64,000 bases of DNA from Salifodinibacter halophilus (GCA_012999515.1 JABEEB010000001.1:1302001-1366000), one strand, 5' to 3'; counted from the first letter of the stretch, positions 44,675 through 55,324 are shown. Numbers and translations: made by a program. The notes: generated by a model not told the origin, from the sequence alone.

Positions 44675-45976
44675 TCACTTAGCGGTCATCGAGCCGCCAC
44701 GCGCACGCGCCGAAGCGGCGTGCGCATCGAGCCCTTCGGCAACGGCCAGACGCTCGGCCACAGGTGCCAGCTCATCCGCACCGGCGGCACTAGCCTCAAC
44801 CACGGAAATACGTTTCTGAAAATCGTAGGTTCCAAGTGGCGACGAGAACCGCGCCGTGCGACCGGTCGGCAACACATGATTGGGCCCAGCGCAGTAATCG
44901 CCAAAGACTTCCGGCGTCCAGTGCCCGACGAATACAGCGCCGGCGTGGCGGATGGAATCCAGCAACGCCGCGGCGTCGGCAACTGCCAGTTCGAGATGTT
45001 CCGGCGCCACGCGATTGGCAAGTTCGACAGCCTCTGCCAGGTCCGCCGTATGAATCAACGCACCATTGTCGCGCAACGACGCACGGATCGTTTCGGCGCG
45101 CGGCAGTCGCTCGATTTCCTCGGCCAGACAGGCCTCGACGGCGTCGATGAGTTGGGAATCCGGGGTGACCAGAACCGCACGCGCAGCCGGATCATGCTCG
45201 GCCTGGGCGCATAGATCCAGCGCGACCCATCGTGGATCGGCGCTGGCATCGGCAATGATGAGCACTTCCGAGGGGCCGGCGACCGACTCAATACCAACGC
45301 GCCCAAAAACTTGCCGCTTGGCCGATGCCACATACGCATTGCCGGGGCCGACGATCTTGTCCACCGCGGGCACGGTTGCTGTACCGTCAGCCAACGCCGC
45401 CACGGCCTGGGCACCGCCGATGGTAAACAATCGATGCACGCCAATATGAGCCGCCGCGGCGAGCACCCAATCATTAACCTGGCCGCCGGGCGCGGGCGAG
45501 ACCATAATGATCTGATCAACGCCGGCTACGCGTGCGGGCACGGCATTCATCAACACGCTCGATGGATAAGCCGCCGCACCGCCAGGCACGTAGACACCGA
45601 CGCGCTCGATGGGGCGCACGATGTGACCGAGCCGATTGCCGGCAGCATCGGTATAACTCGCGTTGTCGAGTTTCTGGTGTTGGGCGTACGCCGTCAGTCG
45701 CTCGGCGGCAGTCGCGAGCGCCCGACGATCGTCGGGCGACAGGCTGGCGAGCGCGTCATCCATGCGCTGACGCGGCACTTCCAATGCCGCAGCGTCGGCC
45801 GGCGTCCAGTCGTCGAGTTGCTGGGTGTAATCGACAAGCGCATCGTCGCCACGCTCGCTCACATCCGCAATGATTTCAGCCACACGTGTATCGACACGCG
45901 CCGTGGCGTCGGCCCCGCCCGCCAGCGCATCCACTACATTGATGCCGTACTCATGCGTTGAAAGCCGTTGGATCAC
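44675..45976 (-). CDS. hisD: Histidinol dehydrogenase
   Basis: A 433-residue zinc-dependent NAD enzyme that oxidises L-histidinol to histidine in two steps. The [38 protein letters not shown] and [19 protein letters not shown] segments and the late [24 protein letters not shown] region are diagnostic (shown in part). A GTG start overlaps the hisG stop by 4 bases. Confidence 0.96.
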   Translation of the reverse strand: MIQRLSTHEYGINVVDALAGGADATARVDTRVAEIIADVSERGDDALVDYTQQLDDWTPADAAALEVPRQRMDDALASLSPDDRRALATAAERLTAYAQHQKLDNASYTDAAGNRLGHIVRPIERVGVYVPGGAAAYPSSVLMNAVPARVAGVDQIIMVSPAPGGQVNDWVLAAAAHIGVHRLFTIGGAQAVAALADGTATVPAVDKIVGPGNAYVASAKRQVFGRVGIESVAGPSEVLIIADASADPRWVALDLCAQAEHDPAARAVLVTPDSQLIDAVEACLAEEIERLPRAETIRASLRDNGALIHTADLAEAVELANRVAPEHLELAVADAAALLDSIRHAGAVFVGHWTPEVFGDYCAGPNHVLPTGRTARFSSPLGTYDFQKRISVVEASAAGADELAPVAERLAVAEGLDAHAASARARGGSMTAK

Positions 45977-46623
45977 GGCGCTCCCACCGTTTGATCGGGC
46001 GCTTCGAATGCAGCGATCAGCTCACGCACCCGCGCGTTATCGAGTTTCTGCGCGGCTTTGTTGACCACCAACCGAGCACTGATCGACTGGATGGTCTCGA
46101 ACGTTTCCAAGCCATTGGCGGCTAGTGTATTACCGGTATCCACCAGATCCACGATGACATCGGCCAGCCCCACGATGGGGGCGAGTTCCATCGAGCCGTA
46201 GAGTTTGACGATCTCGATCTGGCGGCCACGCCGCGCGAAATGGTCACGCGCGATAGCCTCAAATTTGGTCGCGACACGCAGCGGTCGGTGTTGCGCAGCG
46301 GCCAGCGCGCCGGGGCAGCCGGCGATCGCCATACGGCAACCGGCAATACCTAGATCCAGCGGTTCGTAGAGATCCCGCCCGCCGTGTTCGAGCAGCACAT
46401 CCTTGCCGGCCACGCCGAGATCAGCGGCGCCATAGGCCACGAATGTCGGCACATCGGTCGCTCGCAGAACCAGAAGCCGCAAATCGGGTCGACTGGTCCC
46501 GATAATCAATTGGCGCGAACTCTCGGGATCAACCGTGGGTGTAATTCCGGCCGCCGCCAGGCGCGGCAGTGTCGCCTCCAGGATGCGGCCTTTGGAAAGC
46601 GCGAGCGTGAGTTGTTCGCTCAT
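45973..46623 (-). CDS. hisG: ATP phosphoribosyltransferase, short form
   Basis: A 216-residue catalytic subunit for the first step of histidine synthesis. [18 protein letters not shown] is the N-terminus and [16 protein letters not shown] the PRPP-binding motif. It lacks the regulatory C-terminal third of the 299-residue E. coli form, so it should need HisZ, which is not in this window. It overlaps both murA and hisD by 4 bases. Confidence 0.94.
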   Translation of the reverse strand: MSEQLTLALSKGRILEATLPRLAAAGITPTVDPESSRQLIIGTSRPDLRLLVLRATDVPTFVAYGAADLGVAGKDVLLEHGGRDLYEPLDLGIAGCRMAIAGCPGALAAAQHRPLRVATKFEAIARDHFARRGRQIEIVKLYGSMELAPIVGLADVIVDLVDTGNTLAANGLETFETIQSISARLVVNKAAQKLDNARVRELIAAFEAPDQTVGAP

Positions 46624-47909
46624 GACGTCACCGCCGATCCGATGGGCGTCGAGTCGGGCAGTCGCTGGATGTTTGCGCCGAGCTGCGCCAGCTTTTCCTC
46701 AATGCATTCATAACCACGGTCGATGTGGTAGATGCGCCGGACGTCGGTCGTGCCACTAGCCGCGATGCCAGCGATGACCAGCGAGATCGATGCGCGCAGA
46801 TCGGTGGCCATCACAGGAGCGCCGGTCAACTGCGGCTGACCGGTGATCACAAGCGTATTGCCCTCGGGCCGGATCAGCGCACCCATCCGCTCGAGCTCGG
46901 CGGCATGCATGAAGCGATTCTCAAACACGGCCTCCGTGATGGTCGACACACCGTCGGCGATGGCCGCGATGACGCAGAACTGAGCCTGCATATCGGTCGC
47001 AAACCGGGGATACGGCGCAGTCCGGACGTTGATCGCTTGTGGCCGCATACCGGTCGCATCGACACGGAGCCAGTCGTTACCGGCATCGACACGCGCCCCG
47101 GTCGCGGCCAGCTTTTCGGTGGTCGCTTCGAGCAAGCGCGGATCCGTGTGCGCCACGGTGATATCGCCGCGCGTGGCCACAGCGGCGGTCAGGAATGTGC
47201 CAGTTTCTATACGATCCGGCTGCACGCGGTGACGTGCGCCAGTCAGCCGCGACTGGCCGCGGATACGGATCGTTGAGGTACCCGCGCCTTCGATTTCGGC
47301 ACCCATCGCCGTTAGACAGCGTGCCAGATCCGCGACTTCCGGCTCACACGCCGCGTTTTCCAGCACCGTCACGCCATCAGCGAGCGTAGCCGCCATCATG
47401 AGATTTTCGGTGCCGGTTACGGTTACGGACTCCATCGCGAAACGCGCCCCAACGAGGCGATGTGCACGCGCTTTGATGGTGCCCTGTTCCACCTTGATCT
47501 CGGCACCCATCGCTTCGAGCCCAGCAAGGTGAATATCAACCGGTCGCGTGCCGATGGCGCAGCCACCGGGCAGTGAGACGTCGGCGTAGCCGTGGCGCGC
47601 CAGCAACGGCCCCAGAACCAGAATCGACGCCCGCATGGTCTTGACCAATTCGTATGGCGCTTCGGGGCGCGTGATGGTGGATGCATCGACGGCCAACGCC
47701 ATATTGTCCAACATGGTCACTGTTACGCCCATGTGAGCGAACAGCACGTTGATTGTCGTCACATCTTCCAGATGCGGGACGTTATCGATCGTTAGCGTTT
47801 CGTCGAGCAGGAGCGCGGCCGCCATGACCGGCAGCGTGGCGTTTTTGGCGCCGGAGGCGCGTATTTCACCGCCGAGCGGCGTGCCGCCCTCTATTCGGAA
47901 CAGTTCCAT
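46620..47909 (-). CDS. murA: UDP-N-acetylglucosamine 1-carboxyvinyltransferase
   Basis: A 429-residue EPSP-synthase-fold enzyme that begins peptidoglycan precursor synthesis with PEP and UDP-GlcNAc. [19 protein letters not shown], the catalytic Cys117 in [13 protein letters not shown] (fosfomycin target) and the C-terminal [12 protein letters not shown] are seen. It lies between ibaG and hisG, as often in gammaproteobacteria. Confidence 0.96.
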   Translation of the reverse strand: MELFRIEGGTPLGGEIRASGAKNATLPVMAAALLLDETLTIDNVPHLEDVTTINVLFAHMGVTVTMLDNMALAVDASTITRPEAPYELVKTMRASILVLGPLLARHGYADVSLPGGCAIGTRPVDIHLAGLEAMGAEIKVEQGTIKARAHRLVGARFAMESVTVTGTENLMMAATLADGVTVLENAACEPEVADLARCLTAMGAEIEGAGTSTIRIRGQSRLTGARHRVQPDRIETGTFLTAAVATRGDITVAHTDPRLLEATTEKLAATGARVDAGNDWLRVDATGMRPQAINVRTAPYPRFATDMQAQFCVIAAIADGVSTITEAVFENRFMHAAELERMGALIRPEGNTLVITGQPQLTGAPVMATDLRASISLVIAGIAASGTTDVRRIYHIDRGYECIEEKLAQLGANIQRLPDSTPIGSAVTS

Positions 47910-47916
47910 GTGCAGC

Positions 47917-48159
47917 TTACGATGCGGCGTCAGCCTGGTCGGGCGTCCGGGTCGTCAACGACAGGGCATGGATCTCGCCGCCCATACGCTCGCCAAGCGT
48001 CGCGTAGACCATCCGATGCTGAGCCAGCGTCGACTGTCCTTCGAAACTCGGGCTGACAACGCGGGCGGCAAAGTGCGTGCCGTCATCACCGACGACCTCA
48101 ACCTGGGCGTCCGGCAGACCGGCCTCAATCAATTCGCGGATGGTATCGGGCGAAAGCAT
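47917..48159 (-). CDS. ibaG: BolA-family protein IbaG
   Basis: An 80-residue BolA protein: [20 protein letters not shown] and the conserved [22 protein letters not shown] with the cluster-binding His. It probably acts with a monothiol glutaredoxin in iron-sulfur handling and acid stress. The ATG at 48159 is chosen over 48186. It precedes murA by 7 bases. Confidence 0.9.
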   Translation of the reverse strand: MLSPDTIRELIEAGLPDAQVEVVGDDGTHFAARVVSPSFEGQSTLAQHRMVYATLGERMGGEIHALSLTTRTPDQADAAS

Positions 48160-48238
48160 AGGGGTACTCGAGTCGCGTGCGATCAATTTACGATTTTAGC
48201 ACCGGAGACCAGGCACCTTGCGACCACCAACTGCCGGT

Positions 48239-48994
48239 TCAACTGCGAATCCTGAATCCTTCACCGAGCATCCAGATCGCTAACACTGAGACCGCGACGA
48301 AAAACCCGCCTGCGACACTCATGGCAACGACCACGTTGGCATCCCCCACACCGAAGAAACCGCGCCGAAAACCGTCGATCATGTAGAAAAACGGATTGAA
48401 GTAGGATGCTTTTTGCCAGAAAGGCGGAAGCGAGTGGATCGAATAAAAAATCCCCGATAGAAACGACATCGGCACGATGAAAAAATTCTGAAACGCCGCC
48501 AGATGATCGAATTTTTCGGCCAGTATCCCGGCAATCAGCCCGATTACAGCTAGCGTGCCGCCGGACAAGAGCAACATCAAAAGGATCAACCCGGGATGGG
48601 TGATCGGCACCGAGACGAAAAGATTCGTGACGATGAAAAGCACCAGCGCCACCAGACAGCCACGCGCAACAGCAGCAGCGGTATAAGCAAGGTAGATCTC
48701 GAAAGGCGACAGCGGTGTCATCAGCATGAACACCAGATTGCCCATAACCTTGGACTGGGTGAAACTCGACGATGTGTTGGCAAACGCGTTCTGGATCACG
48801 CTCATCATCATCAAGCCCGGCACCAGAAACGCGGTGCTCGGCACGCCCTGGATGGTTTCACCGCGCAGCACCTGGCTAAACACCGCCATATACAACAACG
48901 CAGTAACCACCGGCGCGCCAATCGTCTGCAGGATGACACTGTAGAAACGCCGAATCTCCTTGATAAACAGCGCGTAGCAACCGTAAACATTCAT
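48239..48994 (-). CDS. ABC-2 type transporter permease (YadH-like)
   Basis: A 251-residue permease with six hydrophobic segments. The middle loop LMMMSVIQNAFANTSSSFTQSKV and FMLMTPLSPFEIYLAY plus the PMSFLSGIFYSIHSLPPFWQ signature are typical of ABC-2 exporters (YadH family). The cargo is unknown. Its ATG overlaps the ATPase gene stop by 4 bases, so both form one exporter. Confidence 0.88.
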   Translation of the reverse strand: MNVYGCYALFIKEIRRFYSVILQTIGAPVVTALLYMAVFSQVLRGETIQGVPSTAFLVPGLMMMSVIQNAFANTSSSFTQSKVMGNLVFMLMTPLSPFEIYLAYTAAAVARGCLVALVLFIVTNLFVSVPITHPGLILLMLLLSGGTLAVIGLIAGILAEKFDHLAAFQNFFIVPMSFLSGIFYSIHSLPPFWQKASYFNPFFYMIDGFRRGFFGVGDANVVVAMSVAGGFFVAVSVLAIWMLGEGFRIRS

Positions 48995-49923
48995 ACGGCC
49001 ACGCCCACGTCGTTATTCATGGTCAGATCGACGAAAATATTTTCCAGCGACGGCTCGCGGGTACGCACGTCATTCAAGCGGTACCCGGCGTCACGCACGG
49101 CTTCGATGACATCGCCGATGTGATGGCGCCCAGTCTCAAGTTTAAACTCGACGTTTTCCCCGTCACGTGACTCCACAAGGTGCTCGACAGCGTCCGGCAG
49201 AACGGCGTCGGCTCGGTCCAACTGCAACGACAGATAGCGATACGGATGGCGGCCGAGCAAATCCCGCGTATCTTCGAGCACGAGAATCCGCCCACCGTCG
49301 AGGATCGCCGTGCGGTCACAGAGCTGCTCGGCTTCTTCGAGGTAATGCGTGGTGAGCACGACGGTGTGGCCGGCGTCGTTCAATTCCTTGGTGAACCGCC
49401 AGAGCGTGCGACGAAGCTCAACGTCGACGCCAGCCGTCGGCTCGTCCAGGATGATGACATCAGGTTTATGGACCAAGGCCTGAGCGATCAATACGCGACG
49501 CTTCATGCCACCCGATAACGCTCGGATTGACTGATCGCGCTTATCGGTCAGTTCGAGGCGGCGCAGCAGCTCATCGATCCAGGGCCAGTAGTCGCGACCG
49601 CAGCCGTGATACCCGGCTTGCTGCCGCAACATGTTGCGGACCGAGAAAAAAGGATCGTAGACCAATTCCTGCGGCACCACGCCAAGCGACCGGCGCGCCT
49701 GTCGATAATCGGTGATGACATCGTTGCCAAGCACTGAGACCGACCCGGAACTGGCGGTCGACAAACCGGCGGTGATATTGATCAGCGTTGATTTGCCGGC
49801 ACCATTGGGGCCAAGCAACGCGAAAAACGACCCCCGCTCGATATCGAAATCGACGTCATCGAGCGCTTGAAAGTCGCCGAAGTGCTTGGACACGGACCGA
49901 TAAGAAAGCGCGGGCGCTGCCAT
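48991..49923 (-). CDS. ABC transporter ATP-binding protein (YadG-like)
   Basis: A 310-residue ATPase with Walker A LLGPNGAGKST, the Q-loop region GVVPQELVYDPF, signature LSGGMKRRV, Walker B VIILDEPTAGVD, and a His switch in LTTHYLEEAEQL. The C-terminal extension of 80 residues is typical of ABC-2 drug or polymer exporters. First gene of the ABC pair, divergent from kdsD. Confidence 0.9.
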   Translation of the reverse strand: MAAPALSYRSVSKHFGDFQALDDVDFDIERGSFFALLGPNGAGKSTLINITAGLSTASSGSVSVLGNDVITDYRQARRSLGVVPQELVYDPFFSVRNMLRQQAGYHGCGRDYWPWIDELLRRLELTDKRDQSIRALSGGMKRRVLIAQALVHKPDVIILDEPTAGVDVELRRTLWRFTKELNDAGHTVVLTTHYLEEAEQLCDRTAILDGGRILVLEDTRDLLGRHPYRYLSLQLDRADAVLPDAVEHLVESRDGENVEFKLETGRHHIGDVIEAVRDAGYRLNDVRTREPSLENIFVDLTMNNDVGVAV

Positions 49924-50024
49924 GACGCAAGGATACTAGGAAGGCGTAGCCGACCAGTATAAGCTGTAGCGCAATCCGATGCGAGCACGACAAGACCCCG
50001 ACGCTCGTACGCTAGACTATTGCC

Positions 50025-51002
50025 ATGGATAAAGATACCCGCATCAAGGCCGGCCAACGCGTCATCGCGATTGAGGCCGAGGCCGCCACCGCGCTAGCCG
50101 ATCGAGTCGATAGCGCATTCGACGACGCCGTGACAACGGTCTTGAATACAGCAGGGCGCGTGATCGTAACCGGCGTCGGCAAATCGGGGCATATTGGCGG
50201 CAAGATTGCTGCCACGCTCGCCTCCACAGGCACGCCGGCGTTTTTCGTTCACGCGGGAGAAGCCAGCCACGGCGATCTCGGCATGGTGACCCGAAACGAC
50301 GTCGTACTTGCACTGTCTTATTCGGGCGAGACCGGCGAATTGTTGCAGCTCTTGCCGCTATTGAAACGCCTTGGCACACCACTGATTTGCATGACCGGGC
50401 GGCCGGAATCAACGCTGGCGACCCGGGCCGACGTCCATCTCGACGTCAGCGTGACAATCGAAGCCTGCCCGCTGGATCTAGCGCCATCGGCTTCCACCAC
50501 CGCAGCGTTGGTCATGGGTGATGCACTGGCCATCACGCTGCTCGAAGCACGCGATTTCGGCGTGGCCGACTTCGCCCGCTCGCACCCTGGCGGTCAACTG
50601 GGCCGCCGTCTGTTGATGACAGTTGATGATGTCATGCACCAGGGCGACGAACTACCGCTTATCGGCCTCGACGCCACCGTCGGCGACGCACTTCTGGAAA
50701 TGACTGCCAAAGGGCTCGGCATGACAGGTGTAGCCGATGCCGACGGCCATCTCGCCGGTGTATTCACCGACGGCGACCTGCGGCGTACGCTCGACCTCGG
50801 CACCGATCCGCGCAGCACACCGATCGCCGAAGCCATGACCCAAAGTCCCAAAACAATTAGCGCCGGCGCACTCGCCACGGAAGCCATTCAAATGCTGGAA
50901 ACCCACCGTATTGGCGGCGGCGGCCTATTCGTGGTCGACACCGACAACCATGCCGTAGGCGCGCTAAACACCCAGGATCTACTGCGAGCGGGCATTCTAT
51001 GA
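50025..51002 (+). CDS. kdsD: Arabinose-5-phosphate isomerase
   Basis: A 325-residue enzyme that starts Kdo synthesis. The SIS domain has VTGVGKSGHIGGKIAATLASTG, HAGEASHGDLGMVTRNDVV and SYSGETGEL; two CBS domains fill the C-terminal half (VDDVMHQGDELPLI to the end). Start of the kdsD-kdsC-lptCAB operon. Confidence 0.95.
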   Translation: MDKDTRIKAGQRVIAIEAEAATALADRVDSAFDDAVTTVLNTAGRVIVTGVGKSGHIGGKIAATLASTGTPAFFVHAGEASHGDLGMVTRNDVVLALSYSGETGELLQLLPLLKRLGTPLICMTGRPESTLATRADVHLDVSVTIEACPLDLAPSASTTAALVMGDALAITLLEARDFGVADFARSHPGGQLGRRLLMTVDDVMHQGDELPLIGLDATVGDALLEMTAKGLGMTGVADADGHLAGVFTDGDLRRTLDLGTDPRSTPIAEAMTQSPKTISAGALATEAIQMLETHRIGGGGLFVVDTDNHAVGALNTQDLLRAGIL

Positions 51003-51526
51003 GTGATACCGAAACGAGCTCGAACGAGCAACTACCGCGCACCGAGCGCGCGCGACAGATTCAGTTGGCAGTCTTTGATGTCGACGGCGTGCTGACCGAT
51101 GGCCGCCTATATCTGCTCGACCACGGCGAGCCGGCACGTAGCATGCACGTGCATGACGGCCTCGGCATCAAACGCTTGCTGGCCGCCGGTATCGACGTCG
51201 CAGTGATCAGCGCACGCCCGGGTGCAGCCGTGGCCGAACGCCTGCATGAGCTGGGCGTCATCCATATCCACCTGGATAGTCACGACAAACGCATGGACTT
51301 CGAGGCCATTTTGGCCGAGCTCGAGATCACCCCGAGCGAGGCTGCAATCATGGGCGACGACCTGCCGGATCTGGCCTTGATGCGCGACGCGGGCCTGGCA
51401 CTGACCGTGAGCGATGCCGTAGACGCCGTGCGTGAACACGCCGATTGGGTCAGCTCCCGTGGTGGTGGCGACGGCGCCGTACGCCAAGCCTGCGAATGGC
51501 TGATCGACGCGCGCGAGGCGACGTGA
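50999..51526 (+). CDS. kdsC: 3-deoxy-D-manno-octulosonate 8-phosphate phosphatase
   Basis: A 175-residue HAD phosphatase. The nucleophile motif FDVDGVLTDGRLY, motif II VISARPGAAV, and motif IV IMGDDLPDLALMRDAGLAL are clear. It removes the 8-phosphate of Kdo8P. Overlaps the kdsD stop by 4 bases (ATGA). Confidence 0.94.
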   Translation: MSDTETSSNEQLPRTERARQIQLAVFDVDGVLTDGRLYLLDHGEPARSMHVHDGLGIKRLLAAGIDVAVISARPGAAVAERLHELGVIHIHLDSHDKRMDFEAILAELEITPSEAAIMGDDLPDLALMRDAGLALTVSDAVDAVREHADWVSSRGGGDGAVRQACEWLIDAREAT

Positions 51527-52080
51527 AGCCATACCTCAATATCGCGCTGCTCGTTATCGGCTGCCTGGGAGTCGCCGCCACGCTCTACGGCACGTGCGAG
51601 TTTGTAAATAGCGACCGACAACCGCCCGGCTCCACGCCCGAGAACAGCCAATACTACCTGATCCAACCGGTCACTTATAAGTTTGATAAAAAAGGGCAAC
51701 GAGTCTATAAGTTAATCGCCAAGCGCAGCCTTTATTTTCAAAGCGGCGTCATTCAGATCCAGCAGCCCAACATGCGCTATGCCGGCGCAAAAAAGGGCCA
51801 GTGGCACCTCACGGCCAAGCGCGGGTTCGTGCCGGCCGCTCACCAGCGAATCCGCTTGAATGACCAAGTAGAAGTCGTCAAACACCAAGCCGACGGCGGC
51901 AAGACGCACATCAAAACCGACCAAGCCTGGGTTAACCCCGACCAGCATCTGGTGACTTCATCACACTATGTACGTGCCGACTTACCGACCCACCGCCTTA
52001 CCGGCATGGGCATGCGACTGAACACGCAGACCGACCACTTGAAAGTGAAAAACGATGCGAATGTCACTTATCAGCAATAG
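51523..52080 (+). CDS. lptC: LPS export protein LptC
   Basis: A 185-residue bitopic protein that passes LPS from the LptBFG transporter to LptA. A single N-terminal membrane helix (LNIALLVIGCLGVAATLYG) is followed by an OstA-like beta-jellyroll. The GTG at 51523 overlaps the kdsC stop (GTGA); the frame continues upstream into kdsC but without support. Confidence 0.87.
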   Translation: MKPYLNIALLVIGCLGVAATLYGTCEFVNSDRQPPGSTPENSQYYLIQPVTYKFDKKGQRVYKLIAKRSLYFQSGVIQIQQPNMRYAGAKKGQWHLTAKRGFVPAAHQRIRLNDQVEVVKHQADGGKTHIKTDQAWVNPDQHLVTSSHYVRADLPTHRLTGMGMRLNTQTDHLKVKNDANVTYQQ

Positions 52081-52609
52081 GCCACGACTGGTCGCGACTC
52101 TGGCTTTGGCCGTAGTAAGCATGGCAGCGGCGACAGCCGTACCGGCAGCTACCCAGCAAAAGCCAAAGCTGCCAATCAATATACAGTCGAATCAAGCGAC
52201 CTTTGACCAGAAAAACGGCAAGAGCGTGTACGAAGGCGCGGTCAAACTCACCCGTGGCGGGCTCACGCTGACCGGTGACAAACTTGTGCTGACCAACACC
52301 CGCCAACGTGGCCAACTGCACGCTGTACTGACTGGCTCGCCCGCACAGATCGCCAAAAAACCGGATCAGGCGGGCAGTCACACGATTGACGGCCACGCAC
52401 AACGGCTTATCTTCGACAACCCGGATCGCACCGTCACCATGCGAGGCGAAGCCTTCCTGAAACGCGCAGATGGCAACGCAGTGCGCGGCGCGAAGATCAT
52501 CCACAATCTCGATACGGACCAAAGCCGGGCGCTACGGGGCAATAAGAACAACGAACGCGTCAAGGTTACGCTGCAACCGAAGGACACGTCGGGAAACGGC
52601 AATAAATGA
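52055..52609 (+). CDS. lptA: LPS transport periplasmic protein LptA
   Basis: A 184-residue periplasmic protein with a signal peptide (LVATLALAVVSMAAATAVPA) and an OstA beta-jellyroll (SNQATFDQKNGKSVYEGAVKL). It bridges the periplasm for LPS. The start overlaps the lptC end by 26 bases. Confidence 0.9.
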   Translation: MRMSLISNRPRLVATLALAVVSMAAATAVPAATQQKPKLPINIQSNQATFDQKNGKSVYEGAVKLTRGGLTLTGDKLVLTNTRQRGQLHAVLTGSPAQIAKKPDQAGSHTIDGHAQRLIFDNPDRTVTMRGEAFLKRADGNAVRGAKIIHNLDTDQSRALRGNKNNERVKVTLQPKDTSGNGNK

Positions 52610-53364
52610 GCGCCTCAGCCACCAACGCCACCCCCTCGGGAAACCGGCTCGACGCGACCGGGCTCCGGAAAAGTTATCGCGGCCGCAGTGTCCTGGAAGG
52701 AGTCGACATTGGCGTCGAACGCGGCGAGATCGCGGGCCTTCTAGGGCCGAACGGCGCAGGCAAGACGACGGCCTTCTACATCGTTGTAGGCCTGATTCGC
52801 CCCGACCACGGCCAGATCATGCTGGGTGATCACTCGCTCAGCGGCATGCCAATGCACAAACGGTCGCGCTACGGGATCGGCTATCTGCCACAAGAGCCAT
52901 CGGTGTTCCGCAAGCTCTCGGTCGCCGACAATATCCGCGCGATCCTCCAATTCCGCACCGATCTCAATCGAAAACAGGTGCGGGCAAAGTTGGATGACCT
53001 GCTCGAGGAACTGTCAATCAGCCACATCGCCGACTCGATAGGGATCCATCTGTCCGGCGGTGAACGCCGGCGCGTGGAAATCGCGCGTGCGCTCGCGGCC
53101 GAGCCCAGTTTCATGCTGCTCGACGAGCCTTTCGCCGGTATCGACCCAATCGCGATCAGCGACATCCGCGGCATCATCCGCTATCTTGCCGAACGCGGCA
53201 TCGGGGTGCTCATAACCGATCACAATGTGCGCGAGACCCTCGGCATCTGCGACCACGCATTCATCCTGGCCGAAGGCACAGTCATCGCCAGCGGCGAGCG
53301 ACACGATGTCGTAGCCAACTCGCGTGTGCGTGAAGTCTACCTCGGCGAAGACTTCACGCTATAG
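52606..53364 (+). CDS. lptB: LPS export ABC transporter ATP-binding protein LptB
   Basis: A 252-residue ATPase. Walker A GLLGPNGAGKTTAFY, Q-loop IGYLPQEPSVFRKL, signature HLSGGERRRVEIARAL and Walker B FMLLDEPFAGIDPIA are all present. It drives LPS extraction with LptFG. Overlaps the lptA stop by 4 bases. Confidence 0.96.
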   Translation: MSASATNATPSGNRLDATGLRKSYRGRSVLEGVDIGVERGEIAGLLGPNGAGKTTAFYIVVGLIRPDHGQIMLGDHSLSGMPMHKRSRYGIGYLPQEPSVFRKLSVADNIRAILQFRTDLNRKQVRAKLDDLLEELSISHIADSIGIHLSGGERRRVEIARALAAEPSFMLLDEPFAGIDPIAISDIRGIIRYLAERGIGVLITDHNVRETLGICDHAFILAEGTVIASGERHDVVANSRVREVYLGEDFTL

Positions 53365-53469
53365 TCGAGGCGCGGCGCCAATCGCACGCTTGTCACTGCT
53401 CGTACGTCAGCAGATGGATTCGGATCGTTACCCTGTGATCAGCCGCATTCGACTTAAGGTGACCCAGTT

Positions 53470-54867
53470 ATGAAGCAATCGCTGAATATCTCACCGACCC
53501 AGTCGTTGACTATGACGCCGGCGCTGCAACAGGCGATCAACATGTTGCAGATGTCGACGGCGAGCTTGCGCGCCGAGATTCAGAGCGCGCTCGATTCCAA
53601 CCTAATGCTGGAATCCGACGACGGCAACAGCGATTCGGACGAGGAGACACCGGAGAGCACAGGCGACGATACGCCGGATGCCGGGGAGGTCAACGTCGAG
53701 TGGGAGCAGATCTACGAGCCGTCGCCAAGCAGCTCAAACGCCGACCTGGCGCCGGGCGACGAATGGCAAACCAATACGGTATCCACCGAAAGCCTGAGCG
53801 ACCATCTCCACTGGCAAGCGGACATGGCGCCGTTCGACCCACACGAGCGTGCAGCGGCGACAGTCATCATCGACGCCATCGGCATCTCCGGCCGAATCGA
53901 GGACTGGCTAAGCATCGCCGATTCGCTCGACACGGATTTCGGCCTCGACGCCGACGCGGCGGAATCAACGCTCCAACGCATTCAAACGTTCGATCCACCC
54001 GGCGTAGCAGCGCGCAACCTGGATGAATGTATCAGCCTGCAACTCGCGCAGTACGATAGCGACACCCCCGGACACGGCACCGCGTTCAAGCTAATCCGCG
54101 AAGTCGGCCTCGAAGCGCTGGCTAATGCCGAGCGATACGAATTAGCCCAGACCATCGACACGCCGGCCAACGAAATCGACGCGGCACTGGCGCTGATCCG
54201 CACCTGCCGGCCCGATCCGGGCGAAGCTTATGAACAGTCGACAGCGGAATTCATCAGCCCGGAAATCGAAATACATCGAACCACCAGTGGCTGGCAAGTC
54301 AGCCTGAACAACGACACCATCCCTCGCGTGCGCCTGAATGAGCGTTACCTCGAGCTGATCAAGCGCGGCGATCAGTCCGACGACCAAACCACGCTCAAAA
54401 ACCATCTGCAAGAAGCCCGGTGCTTTCTGAACAGCCTAAAATCGCGCAACGAAACCCTGCTCGAGGTCGCCGAATGTCTGGTGACCACCCAGCGCGCGTT
54501 TTTAGACTACGGTGATAAGGCGCTCAAACCCCTGGTCCTGCGCGATGTGGCCGAACGACTGGATATGCACGAATCGACGGTTTCACGCGCCACAGCCAAC
54601 AAATACATACAGACACCACGCGGCATACTGGAGATGAAATCATTTTTCTCCAGCCGCGTACCAACAACCGATGGCGGTGCCGTCTCGGGCGTTGCCATCC
54701 AGGCTATGTTGCAATCCATTATCGCCGAGGAAACACCGTCGCAGCCGTTTTCCGACAGCAAACTCACCACCAGGCTGCATGATGAAGGCGTCTGCGTGGC
54801 GCGGCGCACAGTCGCCAAATACCGTGCGGCACTCGGCATTGCACCGTCGCGTGAGCGCCGCCGGTAG
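53470..54867 (+). CDS. rpoN: RNA polymerase sigma-54 factor
   Basis: A 465-residue sigma factor. The N-terminal Q-rich region I (SLTMTPALQQAINMLQM), an acidic linker, the core-binding part with FDPPGVAARNLDECI, the DVAERLDMHESTVSRATANKY helix-turn-helix and the RpoN box (ARRTVAKYRAALGI) are in order. It recognises -24/-12 promoters with activator ATPases. It follows lptB after 105 bases with no clear promoter seen. Confidence 0.96.
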   Translation: MKQSLNISPTQSLTMTPALQQAINMLQMSTASLRAEIQSALDSNLMLESDDGNSDSDEETPESTGDDTPDAGEVNVEWEQIYEPSPSSSNADLAPGDEWQTNTVSTESLSDHLHWQADMAPFDPHERAAATVIIDAIGISGRIEDWLSIADSLDTDFGLDADAAESTLQRIQTFDPPGVAARNLDECISLQLAQYDSDTPGHGTAFKLIREVGLEALANAERYELAQTIDTPANEIDAALALIRTCRPDPGEAYEQSTAEFISPEIEIHRTTSGWQVSLNNDTIPRVRLNERYLELIKRGDQSDDQTTLKNHLQEARCFLNSLKSRNETLLEVAECLVTTQRAFLDYGDKALKPLVLRDVAERLDMHESTVSRATANKYIQTPRGILEMKSFFSSRVPTTDGGAVSGVAIQAMLQSIIAEETPSQPFSDSKLTTRLHDEGVCVARRTVAKYRAALGIAPSRERRR

Positions 54868-54957
54868 ACGCCGTCTATGACGACAGCGGTTGCCAAAAGG
54901 TGCATCACGAGCGGCATAATGCAACCACCGTTAATACGGGTAGCAAGGAGAGCCTTC

Positions 54958-55284
54958 ATGAATCTCAACATATCCGGCCACCACGTCGACGTTACCGACG
55001 CACTTCGCGACTACGTCGAATCCAAGATGGAACGCATCGAACGACACTTCGATCACGTCATCGACGCCGAAGTTGTCCTCGAGGTCGCCAAAGAGCGCCA
55101 CTCGGCGGAAGTGACCATGCAACTCTCAGGTACACGCCTGCACGCCGAAGCCACCGAGCCGGATATGTATGCCGCCATCAATAGCATGGTCGACAAACTC
55201 GACCGACAAACGCGTCGGTACAAAGAAAAAGCGCGCGATCACCACAACCGCGATGGCCGCCGGGTCGATCGTGACGCTGGTTAG
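54958..55284 (+). CDS. hpf: Ribosome hibernation promoting factor
   Basis: A 108-residue short-form HPF/YfiA family protein: LNISGHHVDVTDALRDYVESK then KMERIERHFDHVI and EPDMYAAINSMVDKLDRQ (in part). It inactivates ribosomes in stationary phase. The ATG at 54958 has AAGGAG at about 8 bases; the longer start at 54877 adds an unlikely N-terminus. Confidence 0.92.
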   Translation: MNLNISGHHVDVTDALRDYVESKMERIERHFDHVIDAEVVLEVAKERHSAEVTMQLSGTRLHAEATEPDMYAAINSMVDKLDRQTRRYKEKARDHHNRDGRRVDRDAG

Positions 55285-55324
55285 CGGTGACAAGCGATGG
55301 CCAATGGCCAGCGGCGGTTGAGTA

